Of a stretch of DNA of 64,000 nt, positions 52,723 through 62,190 are shown one piece after another. The stretch's first letter is position 1. Every line of letters starts with the position of its first letter. Made by a program: the position numbers and the translations under genes. Below the pieces are notes generated by a model. It worked only from the letters and a program-made list of their open reading frames with translations, did not search any database and had not been told where the DNA came from. This DNA comes from Planctomycetota bacterium (GTDB lineage: Bacteria > Planctomycetota > JAJSAM01). The DNA lies in assembly GCA_024274785.1 (NCBI GenBank), contig JAJSAM010000063.1, forward strand, positions 1 to 64,000, given 5' to 3'.

Positions 52723-54847
52723 GTGCGCTTCCCGATCACCTCACTGCTGGCCGTCGCCACCCTGGCCCTGCTTCTCGCGACTCCCTCCGGGGCCGCTCCG
52801 GAGAGCGGATGGGAAACAATTCTCCTCCCGGTGACCGTCCGGGACGAGGGGGAGGGCCGGGTCCGCATGGTCTCGCTCGCCATGGGAAGCGAGTGGGGCC
52901 TCGCCCGCGGGCAGCGTGGGAAGTTCTCGTCGCGCCGCGACCAGGTGCGTGGGCTCGACTTCGTGGAGCAGGGCTGGATCGAGATCGTCTCGGTCACCGC
53001 CGGGTCGGCCCAGGCTCGAGTGACGCTCGACAATCCGGAACTCGAGATCTAGACCGGCGACCTCGTCGCATTCTCGGGCCGAGTGCCCCGCCTCGCCTGG
53101 CGAAGTCCACTCTGGTCGCTCTTCAGGCTGTCCATCGAGCTCACGGATCTCGACGGGGAGTTGTTCGTTTCTTCGGAAGAGTTGGCCGAGCGGGATTCCC
53201 GGGAGCTGTATCAAGGCCTGGTCGCGCGGATGCGGGAGGCGAAGACAGTGGTGCAGCAGAGTCGATGGGAGCGATTCCGCGGCCGGCCCGAGCCGGCGGT
53301 CGACATCATGCTCCGCGCTCGCGACATTGTCGCGGACTCCGGGGCCCGGGACCTGATCGCCCGGGTCCTGTTCGAAACCAGCCTGGCGCCGGAGGCCGCC
53401 GGTCGATTGCCGGATGCCCTCACCGCCCGCCGCCGGGCAGTCACCGCCTGCGAAGGAATGCGCGCCGTGCTCGGCGGAGGAGAAGCGGCCGAAGAGAAGT
53501 TCCTCCGCTCGAAGATCGAGGTCTACGAATCGATGATCGGCCTCCTCGGCCGGATGGTGAGCGCGGAGCGGGACCCCGGGGAGGGCCGGCGTCTGATCGG
53601 CGAAGCCCTGAAGAAGGGGGCCACGGAGATCGAGGGGACGGGATCCGAGGAGGTCGACCGGGTTCTCGCAAGGATCAAGGAAGCGCAGAAAGAGATCACG
53701 CGGCTCAGCCAGGAGCAGTCCGAGGCACTCGCGGCGGGCAACCCCGAGCGGGCCGCGAAGCTCGGCGAGGTCATCGCGCGCAGCGAAGAGGATCTGGGCC
53801 GGCTCTATCTCGACATCAAGTCGGCCGACCCGGACCTCGATGCGCGCCTGGGCTTCTTCGATCCGCGGGAGATCGACCTGATGGACGCGCCCGGAAACCC
53901 GAGGCTCGTCGTCTACTTCGTCGGCGAGAAGAGCCTGCTGCTCTGGGTCTTCTCCGCGGAAGGGTTCCTCGAGTGGAAGGAATACCCCATCGGCCGTGCT
54001 CTGCAGCCGCTTCGACGCCGCCGGCACACCGGTGGGGAAGGTCACCGATTTCTTCACCGACCAGCCCCTGCTCTGCTTCCGGGTCGAGTCGAGCGCCCCG
54101 GTCCCCGCGGGAACGAAGCTGGTCCCGGGGCTGGCCCGGGCGAAGGGAGGGGCGAAGGGCACCGGGCACAGTCTGGACCGGTTTGAAGACTGGGTGTTCA
54201 TCTCCGGATCCCGGTCCTGGGAAGCTTCCGCCGGCGATCCGGTCAACGGCGGTTTCCTGACGAACCAACTGGTCAGCGCCCTGGCCACCTCCGGGGGCGA
54301 ATCCTGGGCGGAGATCCTGACCAGGGTTCGCCAGGGGATCCATCGGTTGAACCCGGGCCAGACCCCGGGAGTGGAGGGAGCGACCAGGCGTTACCCCTTC
54401 TCGCTGGCCGAGGCCTCCGCGGATACCCCCTACCTCCGCCCCACCATGACGGTGGTGGGCGCGATCGCGAAGGGTACGGCCCGTGCGCCCACTCCGCAGA
54501 CAATCCGCAAGAACAGCGGCCGCGCGGGAACGGACGAGGCCCTGGTGGCCGGGCTGGCCAGCCTGTACGGGGAGCAGATCGGAGCGATCTTCGACGTCTA
54601 TCCTCCCATCGGCCCCGGCGGCAAGCCCAGGGGACGGGTCACGCTGACGGGTCAGGTTTCAACCTCGTACGCCGCGGACGGCGAGGGGCGGCCGGTGGGG
54701 CAGGCGCAACACGCCATCGGGAAGATCGTCTCCGGCACCGTCAAACGCGGCGGCACCCTGATGACCTTCTTCAAGGGCACGAGCGCGGAACTCGTGAAGA
54801 AAACCCGGGACTGGGCGGCGGAAAGCGTCTGGGTGGACTGCCGCTGA
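52723..54847 (+). pseudogene. Decayed CHAT/caspase-like protein gene
   Basis: Starting at GTG 52723, a signal peptide (SLLAVATLALLLATPSGA) and a beta-rich region end at an in-frame TAG (53050-53052); the same frame continues with TGDLVAFSGRVPRLAW. A long helical region (to about 53860) and DAPGNPRLVVYFVGEKSLLL resemble the part before a CHAT protease domain. Near 53985 the frame shifts by one base; the next frame gives VLCSRFDAAGTPVGK and DWVFISGSRSWEAS, the style of the last part of a caspase (C14) domain. The catalytic His and Cys blocks are not visible. Two lesions and missing catalytic parts mark it as inactive, though an unusual fusion with sequencing errors is possible. Confidence 0.65.
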
Positions 54848-54863
54848 CCGCGGGGAGAGGGAG

Positions 54864-54983
54864 GTGGAACTCGAGATTCCCGGGGGGACGGTCCGGATCG
54901 AGGTCGAAGTTGAGCGGCAGGTCTTTACTCCGGACTACACCGTTCAGGCCGCCGCCCCCCCCGCGGTGTGCAAGGTCCGGTGA
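54864..54983 (+). CDS. Very small hypothetical ORF
   Basis: A 39-aa frame begins with GTG 54864 after GAGAGGGAG, 17 bases past the pseudogene stop. It starts VELEIPGGTVRIEVEVE and ends VCKVR. The alternating beta-like pattern and the ribosome-binding site suggest translation or a relic; no family is recognised. The remaining bases to 55057 show nothing. Confidence 0.3.
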   Translation: MELEIPGGTVRIEVEVERQVFTPDYTVQAAAPPAVCKVR

Positions 54984-55057
54984 CCTGTATCGTCAGTTGA
55001 CCATCTTCAGACTCGATGGTGGAGATGAACGCTTTACCTGACCGTCGTCATTGCCAT

Positions 55058-56794
55058 TTAGCCCGGTCCCCGCCTCCCCTTCTTCTGCTTCTGCTTCTGC
55101 TTCTGCTGTTTCCTTGCTCTCGTCCAGGAGTCCCTCAAGGTCACCGTGCGGTTGAACACCAGGTGGTCCTTCGTCGAGTCGGTGTCCGCGCAGAAGTAGC
55201 CGAGCCGCTCGAACTGCACGCGGTCGCCCGGGTTGGCATCGGCCAGGGTCGGCTCCACCATCGCCTCCGGCACGACCTTGACCGAATCGGGGTTCAGGTC
55301 GGCGACGAAATCGCCATCCGCCTCGGGGTCTTCGGAGAGGAAGAGGTGGTTGTAGAGGCGGACCTCGGCCCTCGCCGCGTGCTTCGCCGAAACCCAGTGC
55401 AGCGTGGCCTTGACCCGCCGGCCGTCCGGAGCGTCGCCGCCCTTCGTGGCCGGATCGTAAGTGCAACGCAGCTCCGTGATCTCGCCGCGCTCGTCCTTCA
55501 CCGCCTCGTCGCAGGTGATGAGGTAGGCCCAGCGGAGACGAACTTCGCGGCCCGGGGCCAGACGGTAGAACTTCCGAGGCGGGTCTTCCATGAAGTCGTC
55601 GCGCTCGATGAAAAGCTCGCGCGAGAACGGAACCTTGCGGGTACCGGCGGCGGCGTCCTCGGGGTTGTTGAGGGCGTCGAATTCCTCAACCTGGTTCACG
55701 GGGTAATTGGTGAGGACGATCTTCAGCGGGTCGAGCACCGCCATCCGCCGCTCGGAGGTGCGGTTCAACTCGTCCCGGAGCTTGTGCTCGAGGAGGGCGA
55801 TCTCGACCAGGTTTTCGCGCTTCGCGACACCCACCTCTTCCCAGAAGGCACGGATGGCGCCGGGCGTATACCCGCGACGGCGCAGCCCCTTCAGCGTCGG
55901 CATGCGGGGATCGTCCCAGCCGCTGACGTGCCCGCCTTCGATCAGGCGGAGGAGCTTCCGCTTGCTGGTGATCATGTGGGTGATGTTGCCTCTCGCAAAC
56001 TCCGTCTGGCGGGGGCGGTGCGGCACCGGCAGGTTCTCGATGAACCAGTCGTAAAGCGGCCGGTGGTTCTCGAAGTCGATGTCGCAGAGGGAGTGCGTGA
56101 CGCCCTCGATGGCGTCGGACTGGCCGTGGGCCCAGTCGTACATCGGGTAGATGCACCAGGCGTCTCCGGTCTTCGGGTGTTCGGTGTGCATGATCCGGTA
56201 GATCACCGGGTCGCGCAGATTCAGGTTGGCCGCGGCCATGTCGATTTTCGCGCGGAGGACGCGGGCGCCGTCCGGGAACTCGCCCTCCTTCATCCGCCTG
56301 AACAGGTCGAGGTTCTCATCGACTGGGCGGTCCCGGAAAGGCGAGTTCTTCCCCGGCTCCGTCAACGTGCCCCGGTTCTCCCGGATCTCGTCCGCCGCCT
56401 GGTCGTCGACGTAGGCCTTACCCGCTTCGATCAGGTGAACCGCCCAGTCGTGAAGCTGCCCGAAGTAATCGGAGGCGTAGCGCTCCGGCCCCTTCCAGGA
56501 GAAGCCGAGCCAGCGGACATCCTCCATGATGGAATCGATGTACCTCTGCTCCTCCCTCAGCGGGTTCGTGTCGTCGAACCGGAGGTTGCAATGGCCGCCG
56601 AATTCCCGGGCGATTCCGAAGTCGATGCAGATCGCCTTGGCGTGGCCGATGTGCAGGTAGCCATTCGGTTCGGGAGGGAACCGGGTGACGACCCGCCCCT
56701 CGTTCCGCCCCTTCGCCACATCGTCGGCCACCATCTCCCGGATGAAGTCCAGGGGGCGGCTCGCGCTGTCGTCCGACTCGGTCTTGTCGTTCAT
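55058..56794 (-). CDS. glnS: Glutaminyl-tRNA synthetase
   Basis: A 578-aa class I synthetase that charges tRNA-Gln. [18 protein letters not shown] contains the HIGH motif (48-51), and [15 protein letters not shown] follows. The KMSKS equivalent reads [11 protein letters not shown], with Thr in place of the usual Met. [19 protein letters not shown] is a GlnRS hallmark that separates it from GltX. The anticodon-binding barrels occupy about 345-555, and a basic Lys/Gln tail ([12 protein letters not shown]) is added. The length is close to the E. coli enzyme. Confidence 0.95.
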   Translation of the reverse strand: MNDKTESDDSASRPLDFIREMVADDVAKGRNEGRVVTRFPPEPNGYLHIGHAKAICIDFGIAREFGGHCNLRFDDTNPLREEQRYIDSIMEDVRWLGFSWKGPERYASDYFGQLHDWAVHLIEAGKAYVDDQAADEIRENRGTLTEPGKNSPFRDRPVDENLDLFRRMKEGEFPDGARVLRAKIDMAAANLNLRDPVIYRIMHTEHPKTGDAWCIYPMYDWAHGQSDAIEGVTHSLCDIDFENHRPLYDWFIENLPVPHRPRQTEFARGNITHMITSKRKLLRLIEGGHVSGWDDPRMPTLKGLRRRGYTPGAIRAFWEEVGVAKRENLVEIALLEHKLRDELNRTSERRMAVLDPLKIVLTNYPVNQVEEFDALNNPEDAAAGTRKVPFSRELFIERDDFMEDPPRKFYRLAPGREVRLRWAYLITCDEAVKDERGEITELRCTYDPATKGGDAPDGRRVKATLHWVSAKHAARAEVRLYNHLFLSEDPEADGDFVADLNPDSVKVVPEAMVEPTLADANPGDRVQFERLGYFCADTDSTKDHLVFNRTVTLRDSWTRARKQQKQKQKQKKGRRGPG

Positions 56795-56860
56795 GATGTC
56801 CGTGAAACCCTGGAAAGCGGGCCCGGTTCGCTGCCGGGCCCGCCGGATCGTCGCGAATGC

Positions 56861-57877
56861 TCAGTCGTCGGATTCGCCGGGCTCTTCCTCGACCGGCGCT
56901 TCGGTCTCGGTGATTGCGCCCGGGCGGATCTTCATTTCGATCTTCATCTTCATGCCCATGGGCATCGTCTGCGCCGGCATGTCCGGGGCAGCGATGCTGA
57001 TCTCCATGTTCATCTTCATCTTCATCGACATCTCGGTCGAGGGCACGAACCGCGCCATGTCGAGATCGATCCTGCCGGACCCCTGGGACTCGAGGAAGGT
57101 GAGCTTTACGGTCGTGCCGGCGGGCAGGTTCGGCGGCTGGATGTTCTGCGGGAGAGCCTTCTGCGTGAGGGTGAGCGACAACTTCACACTCTCCCCGAGA
57201 CGCTCCTCGAGCGTGTACGTCCCCTCCTGCGTCAGGCTCATGCCGCTGGACTCGATGTGCTGGGTCACCCGCCACTTGGCGCCGATGCCCACCGCATCTT
57301 CCGGCAGCGGGGCGGCGAGCTGATTGAGCTGTCCCCTCATCTGGTCGAGCTGCGCCACGACTGCGGGGTTGGCGTCTTCCGGAATCGTGAAGCCGACATC
57401 CTTCGTCACGCCGCGGTCGTCCACGATTCCCCAGCCGGTCAGTCCCACCACCCCGACCATGGCGGACTCCAGGGCATCGATCATCGCGGGGTCGGAGTCT
57501 TCGTCGCCGAGGACGTCGATCTTGGTGAACTCCATCCCGTACTTGAGATTGCCTTCCTCGGTGATCTCCTGGCCCTCGAGCGCCACGAACATGCGGATCG
57601 TCGGCATCTCATTGGCCGGCTGCTCCATGCCGCCCACTTCCATACCCATGGAGATGGTCATGTCCATCACCATGAGTTCCTTCAGGTCCTTGTTGAACCG
57701 GTAGCGCAGTGGAGCGCGAGGCTCGGCGCCGGCATCGATGAGTTCGGTCGTGGACGGGGTGAACTCAACCGCCGGCGCGGGGGTGGGTGTTCCCTCCTCC
57801 GTCGCGAAGAGGGTCATGGGAGCAACCACAGCCAGGGCCGCCACAAGCAGGAGCCCGGCGATCGGCATGATTCGCAT
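56861..57877 (-). CDS. Secreted Met-rich protein, DUF6263-like
   Basis: A 338-aa exported protein. A signal peptide (residues 1-25, ending TLFA) is followed by a beta-rich domain that begins LRYRFNKDLKELMVMDMT and is strikingly rich in Met (GMEVGGMEQPANEMPTIRM; SMKMKMNMEIS near the end). Repeated beta strands and the sequence GAKWRVTQHIESSGMSL resemble DUF6263 proteins; function unknown. The Met clusters could bind copper(I), but Met may simply be structural. Between it and glnS there is only a 66-bp gap on the same strand. Confidence 0.7.
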   Translation of the reverse strand: MRIMPIAGLLLVAALAVVAPMTLFATEEGTPTPAPAVEFTPSTTELIDAGAEPRAPLRYRFNKDLKELMVMDMTISMGMEVGGMEQPANEMPTIRMFVALEGQEITEEGNLKYGMEFTKIDVLGDEDSDPAMIDALESAMVGVVGLTGWGIVDDRGVTKDVGFTIPEDANPAVVAQLDQMRGQLNQLAAPLPEDAVGIGAKWRVTQHIESSGMSLTQEGTYTLEERLGESVKLSLTLTQKALPQNIQPPNLPAGTTVKLTFLESQGSGRIDLDMARFVPSTEMSMKMKMNMEISIAAPDMPAQTMPMGMKMKIEMKIRPGAITETEAPVEEEPGESDD

Positions 57878-57961
57878 CGTGTTTCCTTTCCGAAAGGGGT
57901 GCCCGGCGAGAATATCACAGGAATCCGGGTTTGCCCGGCATGTACGCGAAGATCCCGGCCC

Positions 57962-58144
57962 CTATTCGTATGGAAGGCGAATCGAAACGGTCTCACCCTC
58001 GGCAACCGCGACCTGCCGGACCATCGCCGGGCGACCGGGGACGCGGAACACCAGGGCGTGCTTGCCCCCGGGGACACCTCGGATCCTCCGTGTCCCGTCA
58101 TCGAGGTCGATGTGGCAGTCGCGAATGTCGCCCCCGGGGCGATT
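57962..58144 (-). pseudogene. Relic reading frame after feoB
   Basis: Directly after the feoB stop, and in the same frame, the minus strand reads GDIRDCHIDLDDGTRRI, GVPGGKHALVFRVPG and VAVAEGETVSIRLPYE before a TAG. The PGGKHAL and GETVSI patterns resemble the end of a PEGA-type or carboxypeptidase-regulatory-like beta domain. No start is available, so it appears to be the 3' end of a truncated gene. The rest of 57878-57961 shows nothing. Confidence 0.4.
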
Positions 58145-60316
58145 TCAGGCGCCGAGCGCGCTCGCCAGGCGATAGGTGATCAATGCTCCCAAATAGGCCA
58201 GGACGGTCATGTAGGTGAAGGCGAAGCCCGCCCATTTCCAGGAGTTCAGCTCCCGCCTGATCGTCGCCACCGTCGCGCCGCACTGGCAGCAGAGGGCGAA
58301 GAAGACCATCAGGGAGAGCGCCACCGCCAGGCTGAAGACCGGAGTGCCGTCTTCGCGCTTGCTCGCGGTCATCGCCGCGATCAGGTTGCCCTCGTCCGCG
58401 CCGCCCTCCTCGCCGAGGTCGTAGATGATGGAGAGGGTGGAGATGACCACCTCCCGCGCCGGGAACGCCGCGATCGCCGCCATGCCGATCTTCCAGTCCC
58501 AGCCGAGGGGCTCGACGACGGGCTCGATCGCACGGCCCATGGTTCCGAGCGCGCTGCTCCGCAGAAGCTCACCGGACTCCAGCGAGTCGATCTCAGCTAT
58601 CCGGGCAGCGAGGTCGTCACCCGAAAGCGTCGCCGCGGCGACCTCGCGATCGGCGTCGTGTTTCGACAACACGTCGCTGGAGCGCGGGAAGTAACCGAGC
58701 GCCCAGATCACCACCGACATGGTGAAGATGATCGTCCCGGCACGCATCACGAATGCCTTCCCGCGGTCGTAGACGCGGAGGAAGACCGTCCGCAGGGCGG
58801 GAAGGCGGTACGGCGGCAGCTCCATCACGAAGGTCGAGGGCGGCCCCTTCAGCATGGTCTTCTTCAGGAGGAACGCGACGGCCACGGCCACCATGATCCC
58901 GAGGAAGTACATCCCGGCGAAGACCAGACCCCGAACCGACAGGAACCCGAACACGGTCACCGCCGGCACGAATGCGGCGATCATGATGGCGTAGATGGGC
59001 AGCCGGGCGGAGCAGCTCATCAGCGGCGCCACCAGGATCGTGGTGATCCGGTCCTTTCGATCCCCGATCGTGCGCGCGGCCATGATGCCGGGGATGGCGC
59101 AGGCGAAGGACGAGAGCATGGGGATGAAGCTGTGCCCGGACAGGCCGCAGAACCGGAGCAGCCGGTCCATGAGAAACGCCGCGCGCGCCAGGTAGCCGCA
59201 GTCCTCGAGCAGGGCGAGGAACAGGAACAGGATGAGGATCTGCGGAAGGAAGACGAGTACGCCGCCAACCCCGGCGATCGCGCCATCGACGATCAGGCTC
59301 TCGAGCATCCCGCCCTCGAGTGCGGACCCCGCGAACCAGCCGATCACGAGCTCGCCGAGATTGTCGAAGACGCCTTCGATCAGGTCCATGAACGGCGCCG
59401 CCCCGGAGAAGATCGACATGAAGATCCCGGTGAGCAGCAAGACGAAGATCGCGGTGCCGAAGATCCGATGCGTGAGGACGGCGTCGGCCCGATCGGTGAA
59501 GCTGCGGCCGACGGGGCGCCGATCCACGACTCCGGCGAGGGCCTCGCCAATGAACGTGTAACGCATCTTCGCTTCGATCGCCGCGGGGGCCAGGCCGGTG
59601 TTCTCCTTGATGCGCTCGCGGGCCGCGGCCAATGCGCCCCTGACGCTCTCACCATATCGGGCGATCAGCGCCTCTTCCGCGGATCCGCCGGCGTCCACGA
59701 TCCCCCGGCGGAGCAGAAAGCGGCCGGCCGGGCGGATCTTCGCGAGTTTCGCCTCCTCCGCTTCGAGCGGCGACGGCCCGTTCCAGGGAGTGGCCGGCCG
59801 GTCTCCCCCGATGCCGGCCCGCACCGCCGCGGTCAACGAGACGATGCCTTCACGCTTGCTCGCCAGGGTGGGAACGACCGGCACACCGAGCTTTCCGGAG
59901 AGCATCTTCGCGTCGACGGTGATGCCCGCCTTCTCCGCCAGGTCACCCATGTTCAGAGCGACGACGACAGGTATCCCGATGTCCATCACCTGCGTGACGA
60001 GGTAGAGGTTGCGGTTCAGGTTCGCGGCGTCGACCACCACGATGGCGAGGTCCGGGCCGGGCGAACCATCGAGGTCGCCGATGAGCGCGCGGGCGGCCAC
60101 CGCTTCGTCCGGACTGAATGCGGCCAGGCTGTAGGTGCCGGGAAGGTCGAGGACCTCGAGGTCCTCGCCACACCTGCCGGTCTTCACCTCGACGGTGACT
60201 CCGGGGTAGTTCCCCACGCGCTGGTTGAGTCCGGTCAGGGCATTGAAGAGCGTCGTCTTCCCGGTATTGGGGTTCCCGATCAGGGCCACGCGGGAAACGG
60301 CGGTGGCGAGCCTCAT
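58145..60316 (-). CDS. feoB: Ferrous iron transport protein B
   Basis: A 723-aa Fe(II) transporter. The N-terminal G domain has G1 GNPNTGKT (14-21), DLPGTYSL as G3, and ALNMGDLAEKAG as G4 (NMGD where NxxD is expected). The spacer and membrane core follow with two Gate regions (EDCGYLARAAFLMDRLL, FVMELPPYRLPALRTV) and about ten helices. The Cys-containing pieces APLMSCSARLPIY and FALCCQCGATVATI are typical of the pore. ATG 60316 overlaps feoA by four bases (ATGA). Iron control by the divergent DtxR/MntR-like regulator is expected. Confidence 0.95.
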   Translation of the reverse strand: MRLATAVSRVALIGNPNTGKTTLFNALTGLNQRVGNYPGVTVEVKTGRCGEDLEVLDLPGTYSLAAFSPDEAVAARALIGDLDGSPGPDLAIVVVDAANLNRNLYLVTQVMDIGIPVVVALNMGDLAEKAGITVDAKMLSGKLGVPVVPTLASKREGIVSLTAAVRAGIGGDRPATPWNGPSPLEAEEAKLAKIRPAGRFLLRRGIVDAGGSAEEALIARYGESVRGALAAARERIKENTGLAPAAIEAKMRYTFIGEALAGVVDRRPVGRSFTDRADAVLTHRIFGTAIFVLLLTGIFMSIFSGAAPFMDLIEGVFDNLGELVIGWFAGSALEGGMLESLIVDGAIAGVGGVLVFLPQILILFLFLALLEDCGYLARAAFLMDRLLRFCGLSGHSFIPMLSSFACAIPGIMAARTIGDRKDRITTILVAPLMSCSARLPIYAIMIAAFVPAVTVFGFLSVRGLVFAGMYFLGIMVAVAVAFLLKKTMLKGPPSTFVMELPPYRLPALRTVFLRVYDRGKAFVMRAGTIIFTMSVVIWALGYFPRSSDVLSKHDADREVAAATLSGDDLAARIAEIDSLESGELLRSSALGTMGRAIEPVVEPLGWDWKIGMAAIAAFPAREVVISTLSIIYDLGEEGGADEGNLIAAMTASKREDGTPVFSLAVALSLMVFFALCCQCGATVATIRRELNSWKWAGFAFTYMTVLAYLGALITYRLASALGA

Positions 60317-60555
60317 CCCGCCACCTCGATCTCCACGAACTGCGCCTCGGATTTCCGCAGGGAGAGCAGATAACCCATCACCTCGATCTCCATGGGATCG
60401 CCGAGGGGAGCAACGCGAATGACCTTGATGCCGGTCCCCTCGATGACTCCCATCTCGCGGAGCCTCTGCCCCACCGGCCCATCCTCGGTCAGTCGCGCGA
60501 TGCGGCCGCCCTCGCCGGGGTGACAGCTCGAAAGCCTCGTGATGTTCATGCTCAT
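60313..60555 (-). CDS. feoA: Ferrous iron transport protein A
   Basis: An 80-aa SH3-fold protein that assists FeoB. CHPGEGGRIARLTEDGPVG and QRLREMGVIEGTGIKVIRVA are the FeoA hallmarks, and LSLRKSEAQFVEIE closes the domain. ATG 60555 has GGGAGG nine bases upstream; a second ATG at 60549 is possible. It starts 44 bp from the palindrome between the divergent genes. Confidence 0.92.
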   Translation of the reverse strand: MSMNITRLSSCHPGEGGRIARLTEDGPVGQRLREMGVIEGTGIKVIRVAPLGDPMEIEVMGYLLSLRKSEAQFVEIEVAG

Positions 60556-60598
60556 CCGGGTACGCCTCCCGCAAGGTTGCGTTGGTATGATCCACCAC

Positions 60599-60618
60599 AT
60601 GTATGATGACTCATACAT
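60599..60618. promoter_or_regulatory. Palindromic operator between feoA and the DtxR-like gene
   Basis: ATGTATGA and TCATACAT form perfect 8-bp arms around TGAC. It lies in the 122-bp space between feoA and the regulator gene. An extended -10-like TGGTATGAT (60583-60591) precedes it on the plus strand, so the palindrome would cover the start of transcription of the regulator and lie in the feoA promoter area. Confidence 0.6.
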
Positions 60619-60677
60619 TTTTTAGATGGATCTTTGAATTGTTTGACCAGATCAGGGATGCCGGTAGAGTCTCCAGC

Positions 60678-61139
60678 ATGGCGACGCGGGAAGTCTTCGA
60701 GCACGAGCCGGTATCGCACCCGGTGGCGCACTACCTGGTGACCGTCTCCGAACTCCTCGAGGAGTACGGGTACGCCCGTGTGTCGGATGTCGCCCGGCGG
60801 ATCGGCATCACCCGGGGCAGCGCGTCCATCACCCTGAAGAGCCTTCGGCAGAAGGGGCTCGTGACGGAGGACGGCCGGCGGTTCCTCGGCCTGTCCGAGA
60901 CCGGAGGGCGGATCGCGGAGTCGGTGCTGGCGAAGCGACGCATCATGAAGGACCTGATGGTCCGGGTGCTCGGTGTGAGTGAGGACCAGGCGAAGAAGGA
61001 CACCTGCGAGATCGAGCACCTGCTCTCCAGCGAGACCGCAAAGCGAGCGAAGCTCCTGCTCGATTTCGTCGACTCGGACTCCAAAGCCTCGCTGGAGTTC
61101 AAGCGCAACTTCGACCGCTTCGCGAAAAAGCGGGGCTGA
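60678..61139 (+). CDS. DtxR/MntR-family metal-dependent regulator
   Basis: A 153-aa transcription factor. The winged helix is VSDVARRIGITRGSASITL (about residues 32-50) and the metal-binding/dimerisation part holds the family motif CEIEHLLSSET with Glu and His ligands. The short length, without a C-terminal SH3 domain, is like MntR. Divergent placement from feoAB and the palindrome between them predict iron- or manganese-dependent repression of feo and of its own gene. ATG 60678 (MATREVFEH) is preferred over frames from 60603 that would overlap the operator. Confidence 0.9.
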   Translation: MATREVFEHEPVSHPVAHYLVTVSELLEEYGYARVSDVARRIGITRGSASITLKSLRQKGLVTEDGRRFLGLSETGGRIAESVLAKRRIMKDLMVRVLGVSEDQAKKDTCEIEHLLSSETAKRAKLLLDFVDSDSKASLEFKRNFDRFAKKRG

Positions 61140-61148
61140 GGAAGAACC

Positions 61149-61565
61149 ATGAGCAACCAGGACTCCCTCCGGACGCTGAACGAGATCTTCGCCGAAGAGG
61201 TGGAGGCCTGCATCCGCTACCTCCACATGGCCGTGACCATCAAGGGGATCGATCGGCTGGTCCTGCAGCCCGAACTCCTCGAGGCGATGAACGAGACGCT
61301 CGATCACGCCCGGATCGTCGCCGAGAAGCTACTCGAAATGGGCGGTGTGCCGTCCCTCGACCTCCGCATCCAGTTACCGGGAGAGATGACGACCGGCAGG
61401 GACGCCGTCCGGAACTCCGTCGAGTTCGAGCGCGGCGCCCTCGGGGCCTACCAGGAGCTGATGGAGAACGCCGAGGGAGATGTCCGCCTGGAGGAGTTCG
61501 CCCGCGCCCAGGTCGCACTCGAGTCCGAACACCTCGCCCACTTCAAGCTCCTGCTGGAGGACTGA
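61149..61565 (+). CDS. Ferritin-like/bacterioferritin-like protein
   Basis: A 138-aa four-helix protein. EEVEACIRYLHMAV (residues 16-29) offers the first-helix Glu, ETLDHARIVAEKLLEMGG supplies His53, and EFERGALGAYQEL with ALESEHLAHFKLLLE provides the second-half E and ExxH ligands. This is the shape of a bacterioferritin-type diiron protein, slightly shorter than usual (about 158). Iron storage fits its position nine bases after the regulator, in the iron locus. Confidence 0.85.
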   Translation: MSNQDSLRTLNEIFAEEVEACIRYLHMAVTIKGIDRLVLQPELLEAMNETLDHARIVAEKLLEMGGVPSLDLRIQLPGEMTTGRDAVRNSVEFERGALGAYQELMENAEGDVRLEEFARAQVALESEHLAHFKLLLED

Positions 61566-61567
61566 CC

Positions 61568-61813
61568 ATGATCCTGCCCATCGATCCCCCGAAGCCTCTC
61601 TCCAGGGCGAAGGCCGGCAAGACCATGGAAATCGTGGACCTCATCGGCGGCGACCGGGCCACGCGCCGGCTCCTCGAGATGGGTCTTTACGCCGGGGCCG
61701 GCATCGAGGTGATCTCCGGCCGCGGCTTCGGCCCGATCGTGCTGAAGCTCGCCGGCACGCGCCTGGCCCTCGGCCGTGGCCTGGCGAAGAAGATCCTCGT
61801 CCGGGAGGCGTAG
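61568..61813 (+). CDS. FeoA-domain protein (second copy)
   Basis: An 81-aa FeoA-like SH3-fold protein. TRRLLEMGLYAGAGIEVISG and GPIVLKLAGTRLALGRGLA match the FeoA pattern. It differs from the feoA upstream of feoB and is placed two bases after the ferritin-like gene. A second FeoA may tune FeoB or another partner. Confidence 0.88.
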   Translation: MILPIDPPKPLSRAKAGKTMEIVDLIGGDRATRRLLEMGLYAGAGIEVISGRGFGPIVLKLAGTRLALGRGLAKKILVREA

Positions 61814-61815
61814 GC

Positions 61816-62190
61816 ATGTGGTGGGAAGTCGCGCTGGTGGGAGTGGTGGTCGCCGGATGCGTGACCGCGTTGATCGTGACCTTCACGCGGTCGATGAAGA
61901 GCGAAAGAGGCGCCTGCTCCTGCTCGGGCTGTCCGGGAGCGTCACGCAGAATCGGCGTGCGCCGCGAAGGTTTTGAACGTCAGTACCACAGACTCCCGGT
62001 CTCGCGGGAAAGCCCCGCCTTCACTTCGACTTCCGGTTCTCCTTTCCAGGTGTCCGGGGAATGTCCGTTGGCGGAGCGTGCCTCGCGAAGTCGAACTCCC
62101 GCAGGATCCAGGTCCTGCCGGTTTTCCGGGCACCCCGCAGGAGAAGCGGCTTCCTGCGGGGCGAGAAGTTCCATGCCAGGAGGCTCCTGA
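61816..62190 (+). CDS. FeoB-associated Cys-rich membrane protein, run into repeat
   Basis: ATG 61816 has GGAGG upstream and begins MWWEVALVGVVVAGCVTAL, a single membrane helix, followed by RGACSCSGCPGASRR. Short helix-plus-Cys-cluster proteins of this kind accompany FeoB. After about residue 40 the frame enters dispersed repeat copy C and continues to a stop at 62190 with no family resemblance (124 aa in all), so the natural C-terminus has probably been replaced by the repeat. Confidence 0.7.
   Translation: MWWEVALVGVVVAGCVTALIVTFTRSMKSERGACSCSGCPGASRRIGVRREGFERQYHRLPVSRESPAFTSTSGSPFQVSGECPLAERASRSRTPAGSRSCRFSGHPAGEAASCGARSSMPGGS
61927..61991 (-). repeat. Dispersed repeat, copy C
   Basis: The reverse strand from 61991 to 61927 starts CTGTGGTACTGACGTTC and matches copy A over 65 bp and copy B over 57 bp with about six differences to B. 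It is shorter than the others and lies inverted, inside the 3' part of the Cys-rich FeoB-associated gene. Confidence 0.85.

Noticed and set aside
55016-60373. 1785-codon open frame on the plus strand
   Set aside because: It is antisense to glnS, the DUF6263-like gene and feoB, whose proteins are clear; GC-rich codon bias removes stops from the opposite strand. Its sequence is low in hydrophobic structure and resembles no family.
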